A stretch of DNA of 64,000 nucleotides from Neurospora intermedia (lineage: Eukaryota > Ascomycota > Sordariomycetes > Sordariales > Sordariaceae): assembly GCA_037102815.1 (NCBI GenBank), contig BTPP01000009.1, positions 372,001 through 436,000 on the forward strand. Direction: 5' to 3'. The position numbers and the translations under genes were made by a program. The notes beneath the pieces are model-generated. The model worked only from the letters and a program-made list of their open reading frames with translations, was not told the DNA's origin and searched no databases. This document shows, one piece after another, positions 35,213-45,855 of the stretch (within the stretch, counting starts at the first letter, position 1; each line of letters begins with the position of its first letter).

Positions 35213-36327
35213 CTAGTTCCATTCATGCTCATAGATCTTGTTCTTCTCAACCCACAAGATAACCTTCTTCTTCCCTTCATGATCGGGGTCATATTTGATC
35301 AGAACACGTCCGTTCGCCTTGTTATCCAGGTTTGGATCAGTGTTCTCCAGGGGATGATATATCACCTCCTGCCACCTCGCCTTGCCCGCCTCCGTATAAG
35401 GATTCAACAAACTTACAATGGATCCCACCGTCCGCTTGATTCTGTCCCACCTCCGCTCATAACCCTCCATCTTGCTATCATCAGTCGCCGCATTAGGCCT
35501 CACCAAAAAGGCTCTGATGTTATCGCCCTCTTCGTTTCCAATCTTGCGCGGATCCAGCTTCTCTTGTGAGACGATGGTGCGACGACTGGCACCCTTCTGG
35601 AGTGGCGTGATCACGGTCCGCTCAAACACTTGATCGTCTGTTTCAGAGGGTCTAATGCGCCAGTCATCCTCCGTATCGAACGAGATGGACTCCCAGTAAT
35701 GCGTCGTGTAAACGCCGCGTTGGCTGATGATTACCATGGAGGTGCAGCCGCAGAGGTGGCTGGTGCCGACGCTGATGGCTTCCTTTCCGTCAAAAGGAGT
35801 GAACAGAGCCGTGTTCACGTCGGTGCCCGTGGGAACCTCCCAGACCATTTGAGTGGCTTCGGCTATTTCGGCGACCATGAATCGATCTTCATTGCCGGGA
35901 GTCGGTTCGGTAATTATGCGCGCTGCTAGCAGGGAAGCATTGTTGTTATGAGATGCTTGAGCTTGAGTGTAATAGGAGTTTCGGGCGGAAAGGGAGTTCG
36001 CAGTGGTGAACACCACAGGGGGTCTGCAAGCGCCACAGGCTTTGTGGCCTTGGCTTGGATTTCCGCATCCATCTCGCTTCTTCAAGGGATGGTGTGGATG
36101 ATTGGTGAACTTGGGAGACCGTCTGGATGACAAGTGTGTCTGAAGGCCGGCATGGTTCGCTGTAACTCAGTTAATACTATCTCTAGATAATGATTTAGGC
36201 CCTTGTAATGGCCATCATTTCGGAATCTCGACCTACCTGATAAAGACAGAAGCGCACTAAGGCCGATGAGAACCACGAGAAGCGCAAAGCTGGCCCGCGC
36301 CGTAAGAGGGACCAGGGATGGCTTCAT
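35213..36327 (-). CDS. Secreted protein, unknown function
   Basis: There are two exons on the minus strand, 36327-36237 and 36159-35213, with a 77-bp intron, giving 345 residues. The first exon is a hydrophobic leader (ASFALLVVLIGLSALLSLS) that could be a signal peptide or anchor. A KKRD site near residue 60 is a possible Kex2 cleavage point. It is followed by a Cys-containing segment (CGNPSQGHKACGAC). The middle holds VWEVPTGTD, then HLCGCTSMVIISQRGVYTTHYWES, then a Trp-containing acidic segment. From memory, versions of the GCT...RGVYxxHYWE stretch recur in secreted proteins of plant-associated ascomycetes, but I know no function for it. A minus-strand TATA box lies 154 bp upstream. It is the first gene of an accessory-looking block. 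Confidence 0.85.
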
Positions 36328-36480
36328 ATCGTGGGCTGATGGTAGGGAAAGTAAGGTGAATAGAATGGATAAGAAGAGCGGTTGATATGGAAGGAGATTG
36401 TTTGAGGTTGAGATGCGTTAATAGTGATGAGAGTGAAGGTTGAAGCCTATTTGGAAAGAAGAACTGGAGAACGGTTGGGT

Positions 36481-36488
36481 CTTTTATA
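36481..36488 (-). promoter_or_regulatory. TATA box (TATAAAAG)
   Basis: A consensus TATA box on the minus strand, 154 bp before the start of the 345-residue secreted protein. Confidence 0.55.
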
Positions 36489-36555
36489 TATAATATTCAA
36501 GAAACATGGAAATCAAATGTCTGAAGGTGCAGGTATCCTTTTGGGGTCCTAGAAC

Positions 36556-37405
36556 TTACTCCTCTGAAGTGACCTTTGTCTTTTCCTTCAGAAAGTCGTA
36601 AATCTTCATGTAATGTTCGAGCTTCTGGCCCCGTTCCTTAGCCAATTCTACCGCTGTACGGCCTTGGAATGCTACGTTGGGATCAGCTCCCAGCTCAATA
36701 AGTGCTTCGACAACGTCACTTCTGTTATGCCATACGGCACAGTGCAGCGGTGTTCCCTTCCGTTGGGGATCAATGTGGTTGATGTTGGCCCCGGCTCGCA
36801 CCAGCAGCTCGACCCTTTCTCGGCGATCTGACATGCTAGTTCTGGACCCGATGACATGATGAAGGATGTTGGGCTCTAACGCTGCGCCGTGCTCCAAAAG
36901 GAGACGCATGGAATCGTAGCCCTTCTCTGTGACCGCAGCTGAGATGAGGGGCGAGGGGGCCCGCTCGTGAGTAACATTGGGGTCTGCACCATGGGCGAGG
37001 AGCCAGCGCGTAAGGTTCTCGTTGCCAGCGGACATTCTAGTCCCAAAGGTGAGTTAGCCTCCTCGCTGTAGAGGGTTCATGTAAGGATGCTGCGGAGTTG
37101 AAATGATCCTACCGAAGTGGTGTACCCGCTTCAAACTCGGTCGAGTTGATGTCAAAGCCATGTTTGACAAAGACTTCGAACATGGTCGGATCGCCGCGGT
37201 TGGTACTTCCCAAAAAGCTTGACCGGTCAACCTTTGCGCCTTTGGAAAGCAAAATGTCGGCCACAGCAGGGTGACTTCTCCACGCAGCGCTGGAAAGACC
37301 ATTCTGCAGTTGGTCGTCCGATACGACTTCCTTTTCGAGGATTCTGGTAACCGCTTCGACATCCCCGGTTTCGCAAGCGGTGATGAAGTCGCTTTCCACA
37401 GCCAT
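36556..37405 (-). CDS. Ankyrin-repeat protein A
   Basis: There are two exons on the minus strand, 37405-37113 and 37036-36556, with a 76-bp phase-2 intron, giving 257 residues. The protein is almost wholly ankyrin repeats, with loops such as LLAHGADPN, LLVRAGANIN, GTPLHCAVWHNRSDVVEAL and LIELGADPN. Ankyrin repeats bind partner proteins. No catalytic or membrane part is attached. The start at 37405 (MAVESD) is the first ATG of the frame. The neighbour at 41084-42437 is a paralogue: both read ACxTGDxExVTxIL at the start and have an intron between GTxLR and SxGN. The gene is divergent from the 708-residue protein. Partner and pathway are unknown. Confidence 0.9.
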
Positions 37406-38405
37406 GATCAATGTGTCGGTGAGGCGCAAGTATGCTCAATGTCAAGGTAGAGAAGTAAAAAGTGTTGTGTGAACAGAGGCCCCCAGCTACGGACGCGCGC
37501 TCAAAATAGTCAATTTTCTGCAGTCGGGTTGTTTTGGTGGGAATGAATGCTACTCAAGTTGGCGGGGTGGTGAGTTGAAGAACCAACAGCCGAACGGTGA
37601 GGAGACTGCGAGTAGAAGTGTCGTCTCTTTATCCTTCCTTGTTCCTCACGAATGGACCTGCATGCTGCTGTTGCTGTGCCTTTAACTTGCGGCTTGTGGG
37701 GGCCGCTGTTTGACACCAAACAAGAGCCAAGGGCCGGGCCGACGGCTCCTGCTAGATTCGGCAACCATCATGAGTCAATGTGACCTGAACCAACATCCAC
37801 CTGCATTCGATCCTTCCGTGTAACTCTTCGGGGGCGGCAACATCGAGATCCACAGCCATCCTCAGCTTTTTTGTCCGTAAGATTGAGGCACAACCTCATC
37901 AGCTCATGTCCCATGTTTCATGCAATGCCAATCCGCGACTCTCACGACTCCATTCAGAAGTAACGAAATGCCAAGGAACGAGCGGTATGTAGGTCTTCTT
38001 GCATTTGATCCTATCGAGACCTCCTAGCGACGATCAGCCTCGCTGACATTTCCAAAGAAAACAACAACATCCACACACACACTGTCCCAGGCGCCAACTG
38101 TTCAACATGAGACTTCGCCTGGCATCTCATGATAATGTAGGCATGTCGCCGGCAAGGTGTGAAGGAGCATACCACCAATGCTACCACCTCAGCTTCATTG
38201 AGCTTGCGAGGGGCACAGTGAGCGAGAATATCATGAAGTATGGCCTCAGACGACAGCCTGAGCATATAAGATGGCTGTGTCCATCTTCAATGAAGTCTCA
38301 AAGCGACTCAATCAGCCAAACCACACCATCTTAACACCGCAATCATCAACTTGCAGCTTAACACATTGTTCCATCGTCTCGTTTACCCCAGTTCCCGGCC
38401 TCAAC
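37406..38405. other. Intergenic, divergent promoter
   Basis: One kb between two divergent genes (ankyrin protein A and the 708-residue protein). A TATA-like element lies at 38265 for the rightward gene. No gene is seen inside. Confidence 0.55.
38265..38270 (+). promoter_or_regulatory. TATA-like element (TATAAG)
   Basis: The hexamer sits within CATATAAG, 136 bp before the ATG of the 708-residue protein, the same spacing as for other genes in the window. Confidence 0.45.
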
Positions 38406-40747
38406 ATGCGGTGGCTTGCTATCAACGCCTTCGAGCGTGGATTGGGCCTTCTTTCCCTCTTGACGCTGGCAACAGCAAACCAAGTACTCAACCTTGGAGC
38501 TCTCGACCAGTACACACCCCATGTAAGCCACCAGACCCGGATCGTCCAAGTCCTCTTTCCACACAGACATTCGGAACTACCACTGACACTCGTCACACAG
38601 CGGAACCCCCCCTCAACCCTGCCCTCAAACACAGTCTGGCTTTCCGCCAAGGATGATGACCATGAACGTGGATTCCTCGTTGCCGTCTCCCCAGATGTCA
38701 AGAAAAAGATCAACGACGCTCTGAAGGACTGTCCAACTGTCGACAACCTTTGCTTCCAATATGTACGGGGAATCCTCCGCGAGGCCGACTTGGAAGTCGA
38801 CAGCAGCGTAAGTCGCCGAGACTTCTCGCGCATCGTTTCGCGCTTTGTCTTGCTCCTTGGTGGCTTGTTCGTAGGAATTGCTTCCGTTTTCATCGCTCAA
38901 GAGAGATTGAGTCAGCAGCATGAAGTCCCCTTATCCCAGTTTCTTCCTGCCGCCCAGGCTACTCAGGTCACCGCCATCACTAATGGTGTGCCACTGACCG
39001 TATCTGCGGCTGGAACCGCTGTGGTGACGGTGACCATGGCTCCAGATCCGACCACAGTTACCGGGTATGTTGTTCTCGTACTCTCTAGTCTCCCACATGC
39101 TAACTCTATTCTTCAGGCTTGTCACCCCCAGCGCCACTGCCGTTACAAGCAATGACAAAGACGCGGTTGCTGGAGACACGATCATCACCCTAGACGCATC
39201 CCTGGCTAGCCGCCTGTCCGAGATCATGCGCCGAACAACAGACTGCAAAGAAGGCAGCGACTTTGACGCAGAGCAGGGATCAAAGCGCGATACCAAGTAT
39301 GGCGCCGTAGTGTGTGGTGTTCGGGGAGCCGTTGAGATGGCCACCCCCGGTGGACCTCTGCACGACCTAACTCTCATCCGAGTCGCCACCCCCGACCTCC
39401 TCTCCAAACTGCGAGCTCCTCTGACCGCGGCAGCCCAGCGTGCAATTGACATCGCAAAGGACTACGCCCCGTTACTGGAGATGCCACCGGGAGTCTTCGA
39501 CGACATCATTGTCCTCGTCTTTGCCTTAGGCGTCCACAATATCATCGATAACGTCCCCCTGAGCGGAAGGAACGTTATTCCCAAGGACATACTAGATAAT
39601 ACCAAGCAGATTACTAATACCACAGCGACATCGTGCACCAGTACCGCAACGGCTTGCCAAGCAACCTGCACCGAAGTGGGCGCCCAGTTCTTCGCTTGCA
39701 AAACCAGTTGTGGAAGCTGTGTCACTCAGACGACCTCGATTCAGACCGTCACCACCATTGCCTGGCCAGGACCCGCAGGAGGAGGGCCTGTGGTCCCAAC
39801 AGCCACCGCCCATCCCGAATGCCAGATGGACCAGCCAGGCATCCTGCCCTGGAACATCTTTGACGGCTCCGAATACAATGTCGTCAGCCACTTTTGCTCC
39901 GAAGTTGACCGCCAGCCCGCCTCTTCCCGCTCTTGGATTGTCGATTCAAAGGGCAACAAGATCCCCGTGCTGAAACAAGTCAAGCCCTCCCACTCCACCT
40001 CCAACAAACGATCACCACCCACCACCCCAGACACTTACAAAGACTACCGTGTTTCCCTGCAATGGCGACCTTCCCTTTCCTTCGCACAATCCGACTGTCC
40101 CTTGAGCTGCGCCGCAGCCTACCGCGCCATCGCCGACTCTCCCTGCGGTCACACAGGCGGCGAACAAAACGTCATGGCCCTCTCCGGTTCTCTGGACGTT
40201 ACCTGTGGCACCTACTCGTACCACATTATCCCTCCTGGTTCTTCTTCCGACAGCGGCGGAACCCCCTTGGCTCTCCAGGAGCAGCAATGCTACCTCGAGT
40301 CACAGTGGCCAAAGCACTTTGACGTGCACGAGGGGTCAGTCAAGCAGGCTGCCAAGGTGGCGTGCGGCAGCGAGCTCAAGTTGCCGAAGAAGATGAGCAA
40401 GGATAGCAAAGCTTGGGAGGATGTGCATATGTGGGGACGCACGGGGATGAAGTTGAAGATGCGCGTCGAGTGGAAGGATGGGTGTGTGTTGGCGGGTGGG
40501 GTGGCAGAGCAGGAGCCGAGGAGGCCGTTGGGAGCGGGAGGTGTGGACGGGAAGGATGGGTGTTATGAGTTACTTTACAATGATTGGAAGAATTGTAAGT
40601 CTTCCCTTCTCCAGCCTCTTCAATTTGGTCAAGGTCCAGCACTCTTGATGAGTTATTTACTGACGGTTGTTCGATACAGGCAACAACGGGGGTGTGGGTG
40701 GCTACCGACAAGCTGGCTGCTTGGTGTATTCCTTTTCACCAAAGTGA
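38406..40747 (+). CDS. Secreted/membrane Cys-containing protein, unknown
   Basis: Four exons are inferred, 38406-38522, 38601-39064, 39117-40594 and 40680-40747, giving 708 residues. The N-terminus is a likely signal peptide (ERGLGLLSLLTLATAN). A second strongly hydrophobic helix lies near residues 120-140 (FVLLLGGLFVGIASVFIA), so the protein is probably anchored in a membrane. Beyond it are a Thr/Val-rich segment, a Cys cluster (CTSTATACQATCTEVG then CKTSCGSC) and more Cys spread through the C-terminal 300 residues, as in an extracellular disulphide-bonded domain. The last intron moves the frame to a short tail (CNNGGVGGYRQAGCLVYSF) that keeps Cys and is more plausible than read-through. The first intron (78 bp, GTAAGC, CTGAC, ACACAG) is a multiple of three with no stop, so retaining it would still give a full protein. 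I recognise no family. Confidence 0.82.
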
Positions 40748-41083
40748 AGAGTGTGATCCTTGTGGGAGGGCCCTATACCTTTGACCCGCCGCCACTCGCC
40801 TAGGTACCCTAGTATTTATTAGAGGTACTTGTTTACCTTTTTATTCCAACGTACAGTTAGGTAGTGATGGGTGAAAAGAATTGATATGGTCAATCTGGGT
40901 ACCTCCCGAGCTTAGTAAACGTGTTTAACTCCTCTTCATGAATTTCCCAGGAACCCATGCTGTCGACTCGCTCACCCGCCACGTCAAGTACAACCTTCCC
41001 GCGACCGTTTTTAGAAAAAAAAGAAAAAAAAAAACAAGAAAAAAAGAAAAAAAAAAAACGCGCTGGCTTCTGATTACTTTATT
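40748..41083. other. Intergenic, convergent, A-rich
   Basis: The 3' ends of two convergent genes. The right half is nearly pure A (about 41014-41058, broken by single G and C). One TAGAGGTA lies at 40820. Confidence 0.7.
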
Positions 41084-42437
41084 CTAGTTATCATAACCGG
41101 ACAATGTCAGCTTGATATCCAACGCTCCAAACCCTAGGTATGGTCTATCTTTCCCCATCCCCGTAGAGGTATTTTCACCACATGCACAATTCTCAGCCAC
41201 TTCCGCCCCGTTCTCCTCCGCCGTCAAGGTGCTACTCTCCTCCCCATCTTCTTCATCCTCGATCTCCTCTTCTTCCCTACCGCGATCCTCCCACCTCCTC
41301 CCCGTCAACCACTCCCAAATCCTTTTGGCCTCCTCATGACCTTGACCGTCCATCATCTCCGCCCTCCTCCTCGCCGCCTGTATCACCGTCATCCCCCTAT
41401 ACAACGGCGACCCCACCACATCCGCCCCTTCCCCCACCAACACCTGCACCGTCTCCAACCTCCTCCACCAAATCGCACAATGCAGCGGCGCGCCCTTTTT
41501 CTTGGGGTCAAGATAATTCAAGTACCAGTGAACGCCCTTCTCCTTTTTCTTGTCTCCCCCTTCTATTTTTTGTGCAGCAGCATCGATAAGCAATCGGACC
41601 CGCTCCGCGCAGGCGTAGTCTTTGTTAGGAACGTTATTTCTACTCCACCTGCAACTAGCCTCGATGGCGCTATGGAGCATGTTGGGCTCTATGTCCGCGC
41701 CGTGAGCCAAAAGGGTGCGAATGGCGTCGGCGCCTGGGTGGCCTTTTTCGGCGACGATGGCGGTGGTGAGTGCCGAGGCGGCGCGGCGAGTTCTGCCTCC
41801 CGCTCTCATGGGGGGGGGGATGGAGAGGAGGTTGGGGTCTGCGTTGCCGTGGGTGAGAAGAAAGTGCATAAGGGGCGGGTTTCCGACGGATCTTCTGCAG
41901 GGTCGCGAAAGTGTGCCGTCGTTAGCCTTTTTTTTTTCTCTCTCTATTTTTTTTTTTCTTGAGTGATAGTGATAGGGTAAGTGCCTGAGGTAGGTAGGTA
42001 AGTACCTAGAGAGGAACGAGAGACAAGTTGGTGACGATGGGACAGGCAGGAGGTTTGCGTTGCGTTGCAATGGGCAAACGTAAGGTAAGGTAAGGTAGGG
42101 TAAGTAAACACATCAACACCTACCTAAGCGCCGTCCCCTCCTCAAACTCAGTCGTGTTAACATCCCACCCATTTTTGATAAAGACTTCGACTGTAGCTGG
42201 GTCACCGCGGAGAATTGCAGAGTGAATGGCTCTCCGATTCACAGTGGCTCCGCTAGAGAGCAAGACGTCTGCTACGGCGAGATGCCCCCCTTGTACAGCT
42301 TCTGTGAGACCGTCTTGTAGCTGGGCCGTTGATACTTGTGGAATCTCGTGGTTGAGGATCTTGGTGACGGTCTCGAGATCGCCGGTTCGGCAGGCGGGGA
42401 GAAAGTCGGGATGGTACAAGTGCGCGGTTATGGTCAT
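41084..42437 (-). CDS. Ankyrin-repeat protein B
   Basis: There are two exons on the minus strand, 42437-42124 and 41894-41084, with a 229-bp intron, giving 374 residues. It is a paralogue of protein A: exon 1 reads ACRTGDLETVTKIL and ends FEEGTALR, exon 2 begins RSVGNPPLMHFLLTHG, and the phase-2 intron is at the same place. Ankyrin loops such as LLAHGADIEPN, GAPLHCAIWWRRLETVQVL and LVGEGADV are visible. Unlike A, it has inserted loops (a Gly/Arg-rich one after the first exon-2 repeat and a Lys-rich one) and an acidic tail (EEEEIEDEEDGEE) with three late Cys and Gly. The intron is unusually long and full of poly-A/T. It seems to be the faster-evolving copy. The binding partner is unknown. Confidence 0.87.
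41927..41959. repeat. Poly-T/CT tract in the ankyrin B intron
   Basis: Two T runs of about 10-13 bases are separated by a CTCTCTCTA stretch. They lie within the intron on the sense (minus) side as poly-A, so they do not form the usual pyrimidine tract before the acceptor. Confidence 0.85.
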
Positions 42438-43143
42438 GATGGTGGTTGAGGTAATGGTGTTGATCAGGGGAGAATGGAGGAAGTGATTGTGGTAAGTTGT
42501 ACTTTTAGAGATTGTTTGGTGATGTTATACCGCATAATAAGTGATCGAAGCCCAGATATGACTGACACCGAACGGGCATAAGCTTGAGACCGCTCCGCTC
42601 CGCTCCGCTCGTTGCGATGCTGGAGGTGGAGGGCAGGTGAGCGGGGAATGAGCAGATACGGGAAGATCATCTTTGTAAACCACTGAACATACGAGGACAC
42701 TGTGTAGATATGTTCTGTTTTACGGATCGACCTGCGTGCCGTCCAGTCGGTCTCACGCTTTGTGGGGGCCAAAAACACCAACGCCAAGGGCCGTCATGGT
42801 TCCCGGTGACTTCCGACCATCTTGCGACGTCGGCGAGACTAAGAGAACGGAATTTGAGATGCGTCTGGTTCCTTTCCCCGTGTACACCAACCCAAAAAGT
42901 AAAAAAAATAAAAACTAAAAAAAGAAACCCTGCCGGTGTACAGAGCTGAATAACAGGGATTGGGGATATATACTGATTTGGACTTTGGCCCCTTAAATGG
43001 CCTATGATCTGAGGTATACACTTGACGTCTAGATCTCAACATTACGATTACACTGTAATGAGAACTGTATAACAACTTGTGGGGAATTGATCATCCACAA
43101 GTTGGACGATATTGCCTATCCATGATAGAACTCAAAACCTCCT
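42438..43143. other. Intergenic
   Basis: The promoter of ankyrin gene B (minus) and the 3' flank of the Clr5 gene. Contains CCGCT direct repeats (about 42591-42610) and A-rich DNA near 42897-42926. No gene is seen. Confidence 0.6.
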
Positions 43144-44553
43144 TCATCTCGCAGCAAGACACTCAAACAAACTCGGCAACACGCCGCCGCTCATCAAACA
43201 CCCGATATCCATCCTTGCCCTTCTCAACTCTTCTGCCTCTTCCGGTGATCCATAATCTCGCATCAACTCCTCTAGACGCATCGAGCAAGCAACATACTGC
43301 TGGTTCGAAGTCATGGACAATCCCCTCTTCTTCCACTCAAACACTTCAGACCACTGTTGCGTAGACTCGTAGTAGTCGCTCATCCAGCCACAGTAGATCC
43401 GTTGGATTGCTTTCATGACCTTTTCCGAGGATGGACCTGAGTCTGACATCGCCGTGGTCTTGTTGTATAGACCCTGTAAGCGCTGAGCAAAGTCAGGACC
43501 AAAGTCACTCCTGCTCCATTTTGTTGCCAAGTCCTTGCCTTCGAGGTCGCTTATGATCATCTGTTGGGCTAATGAGGAGATCTGTGAATCGAGATAGAAA
43601 GGTACCAGCTCCTCCTGAGAAGATTGAAAGCGATGGGATGGCTCCTGGGATGACGAGGGACTATCATCAAGGTAGTGAGACGGGTATGCGCTAATGTGGC
43701 TGTCAGAATCGTTGTGAAAGATAGGAGTGTCGGCTTGCATGTCTTCGGGCTTGTGATCCTGATCGATGATCCAAGGTTCTGCTGTGCTTTCAGAAGCATC
43801 TGAACCAGAGCACGTGTCAGTTCCTGAGCGTGATCTTCGCTTGATGGCATACTTGAAGAAGTTCCATCTAGCGAATTGGTTTTTGTACATCTTTGGTCTG
43901 TATAGTGCGGCTTTGTCAGTCCTACTTCCTCTACAGTCAATCCCAGGAACAGAAACTACTCACGTTGCTTTGAAATGGTAGGTATTTTCCATAATGACGA
44001 TAATATCCTTGAGAATGTGGTTCTGCACAATGTACAGTTGGTGGATGATGGTTTTCCAAGGCTCCCAATCCTCCGCCTTGCGTGGAACCATGGGAGTATG
44101 CGCCATGTGCCCCTTTGAACTCGTACTCAATGTGGTGTGTCTCCTAACATGAGTTCCGCCGTTCCTGCCTGTCTTTCTTGGGTAGGAGGATGTGCGACTA
44201 TGATGAGACGCAGTTTCATCGCTCCCTGATGGGCTCGCGGAACGGGATTGCGGAGGAGATGGGAGCTGGAAGTCTTGTTGGAACCCTGTCAAAGACATTG
44301 AAGGCGGGCTCAGAAGGGCATTGGTGAATGTGTTGCTGGGGGTGAAGAGGTGCTCCTGCTGGCCATGATGGGGATTTCCATCCATAGAGGGACTTGAGAA
44401 ACCATGCTCGGGCACGGGGTAGTCTTCCTGAGACTGCCCGTACATGACTATGTCGTCTTGCCTTGCGAGAAATGCTGCAATGATGTCGTCTGGAGTTGGA
44501 GACGCGGGCATTGATTCCGGGTTGGTATCCTCTAAGAAAGCGTTTTTGGTCAT
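43144..44553 (-). CDS. Clr5-domain protein
   Basis: There are two exons on the minus strand, 44553-43964 and 43897-43144, with a 66-bp intron, giving about 447 residues. The intron cuts a Clr5 domain, which runs from about residue 160 to 215: DWEPWKTIIHQLYI, then ILKDIIVIMENTYHFKAT, then PKMYKNQFARWNFFKY. This domain (W-x-K...L-Y...M...F-A-S/T-x-K-x-Y-K-x-x-x-x-x-W) is fungal-specific, named from fission yeast Clr5, and is found in nuclear regulators and in heterokaryon-type or repeat proteins. The N-terminal 155 residues are Ser/Pro-rich and look disordered. The C-terminal 230 residues after an acidic linker are helical. The start at 44553 is the first in-frame ATG. A further ATG at 44749 lies in another frame and would need an extra intron. 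Confidence 0.85.
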
Positions 44554-45855
44554 GTTGGTAGAGAACTGGTCGTAATGAGTCAATGTTAGGTCGTTGTTGA
44601 GCAAGAGCTGTCAAAGTGGTTTGTGGTGTCGCGGCGAATGGGGAGAACAAGGCACGGTCTTTATGTTTGATGTATGACGAGATGAAGTCTGGAGAGAAAA
44701 GGGACACGGCATTGGTGGGGGAATGTACATGCATTCTTATACCGGCCATGGTTCCGTGGAATCTCTAATCGCTGGGGGTAGGTTGAAGGCATCTTCTTCC
44801 AGTCGAGAATTGACAAATATCTAAATTGGGATAATGGGCCGTCAACATGGACAACAGCGCCAACATGTGCCTCGTCCAAGGCAGGTCGGATAAGGCAACG
44901 GTAGCTATGAGGTCCAGTTAGTCTTCTGAAATGGTCGCGACCCGGGAGCCTGGTTGGGCAATGAGCATCCCTTGTTTGTTGACAAGCTATCGGCTGTTGA
45001 GAGCGGGAAAGGAAGCGGAGGTACGTACCTTTGTTCGATAAGCCATCTTGTGCGACCAGGCGTGCTGTGCCACCCGACGGCGTCCACCACAAAGCTGGCA
45101 ACGGTCCAGGGATTCTAGGACGGCTAGATTCTCGGGAAGTTTGCGCCGGTCAGATCAGTATCTTTATCTTTGCCAATCTTGTGCCGCTGCCATCTTGTTG
45201 ACTGTGGTTGGCGGTAGAGAAGCTCGGCAACCCATTCCAGCAGTTTTGCTGCGCTGCCTGTTGCCGCCAAAGCCGCATCCAGGAAACCCTTCAGCCCATA
45301 AAGTATCCGGTATCTGCCCCAGGGAGTTGAGTCGCAACATCAATGTCTGTTCATGTCAGCTCCTGGGCGAAGTGAGCCGGTTTCGGATTGGCGCCTAGGA
45401 TTTCGTCGGTTCGCAAGTTCGGGACAGGGAGAAACGAGATGCTGTCACTTTGACCACGTCTCAATCTGTGTTGTGGACCTTTCCTGGCGGTGATTCATCC
45501 TTTCTTTCCTCTTTTCGCAGTGAAAGTTGTCTGGTGAAAACAAGAGGACGACGATGCGAGAGCTTCAGTGCTCTTCCCCGCCGTAGCTTAGAGACAACTT
45601 GTGGGTCAAATGGTGGGGTGACCCAGACCGGCTGTCTAGCTCCCTTCCCGCTTCCCCACTTATCAAGCAGCAAGCGAGAGCAGAGTGCAGACCCTGTCAC
45701 GTCCTGTCATCTACCCGACCCAACTTCCACTTCAAGTACACCCGACCCACATCTTTCACATCAGTTCTGTTTCTGGTTTCCAACTTCCTCCAACCTTCAT
45801 TTTGACAATTCCCTGACCGTTTCTCGGTCATCGTATCCGACCAGTTTCCAGCTTG
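44554..45855. other. Intergenic
   Basis: The promoter of the Clr5 gene (minus) with the 3' end of the next minus-strand gene at the right. Open frames of up to 150 codons exist but are not supported. No RNA gene is seen. Confidence 0.55.

Noticed and set aside
38808-38874. GTAAGT...GTAG pair that looks like an intron in the 708-residue gene
   Set aside because: Removing it breaks the frame within 12 codons and would delete most of the predicted transmembrane helix.
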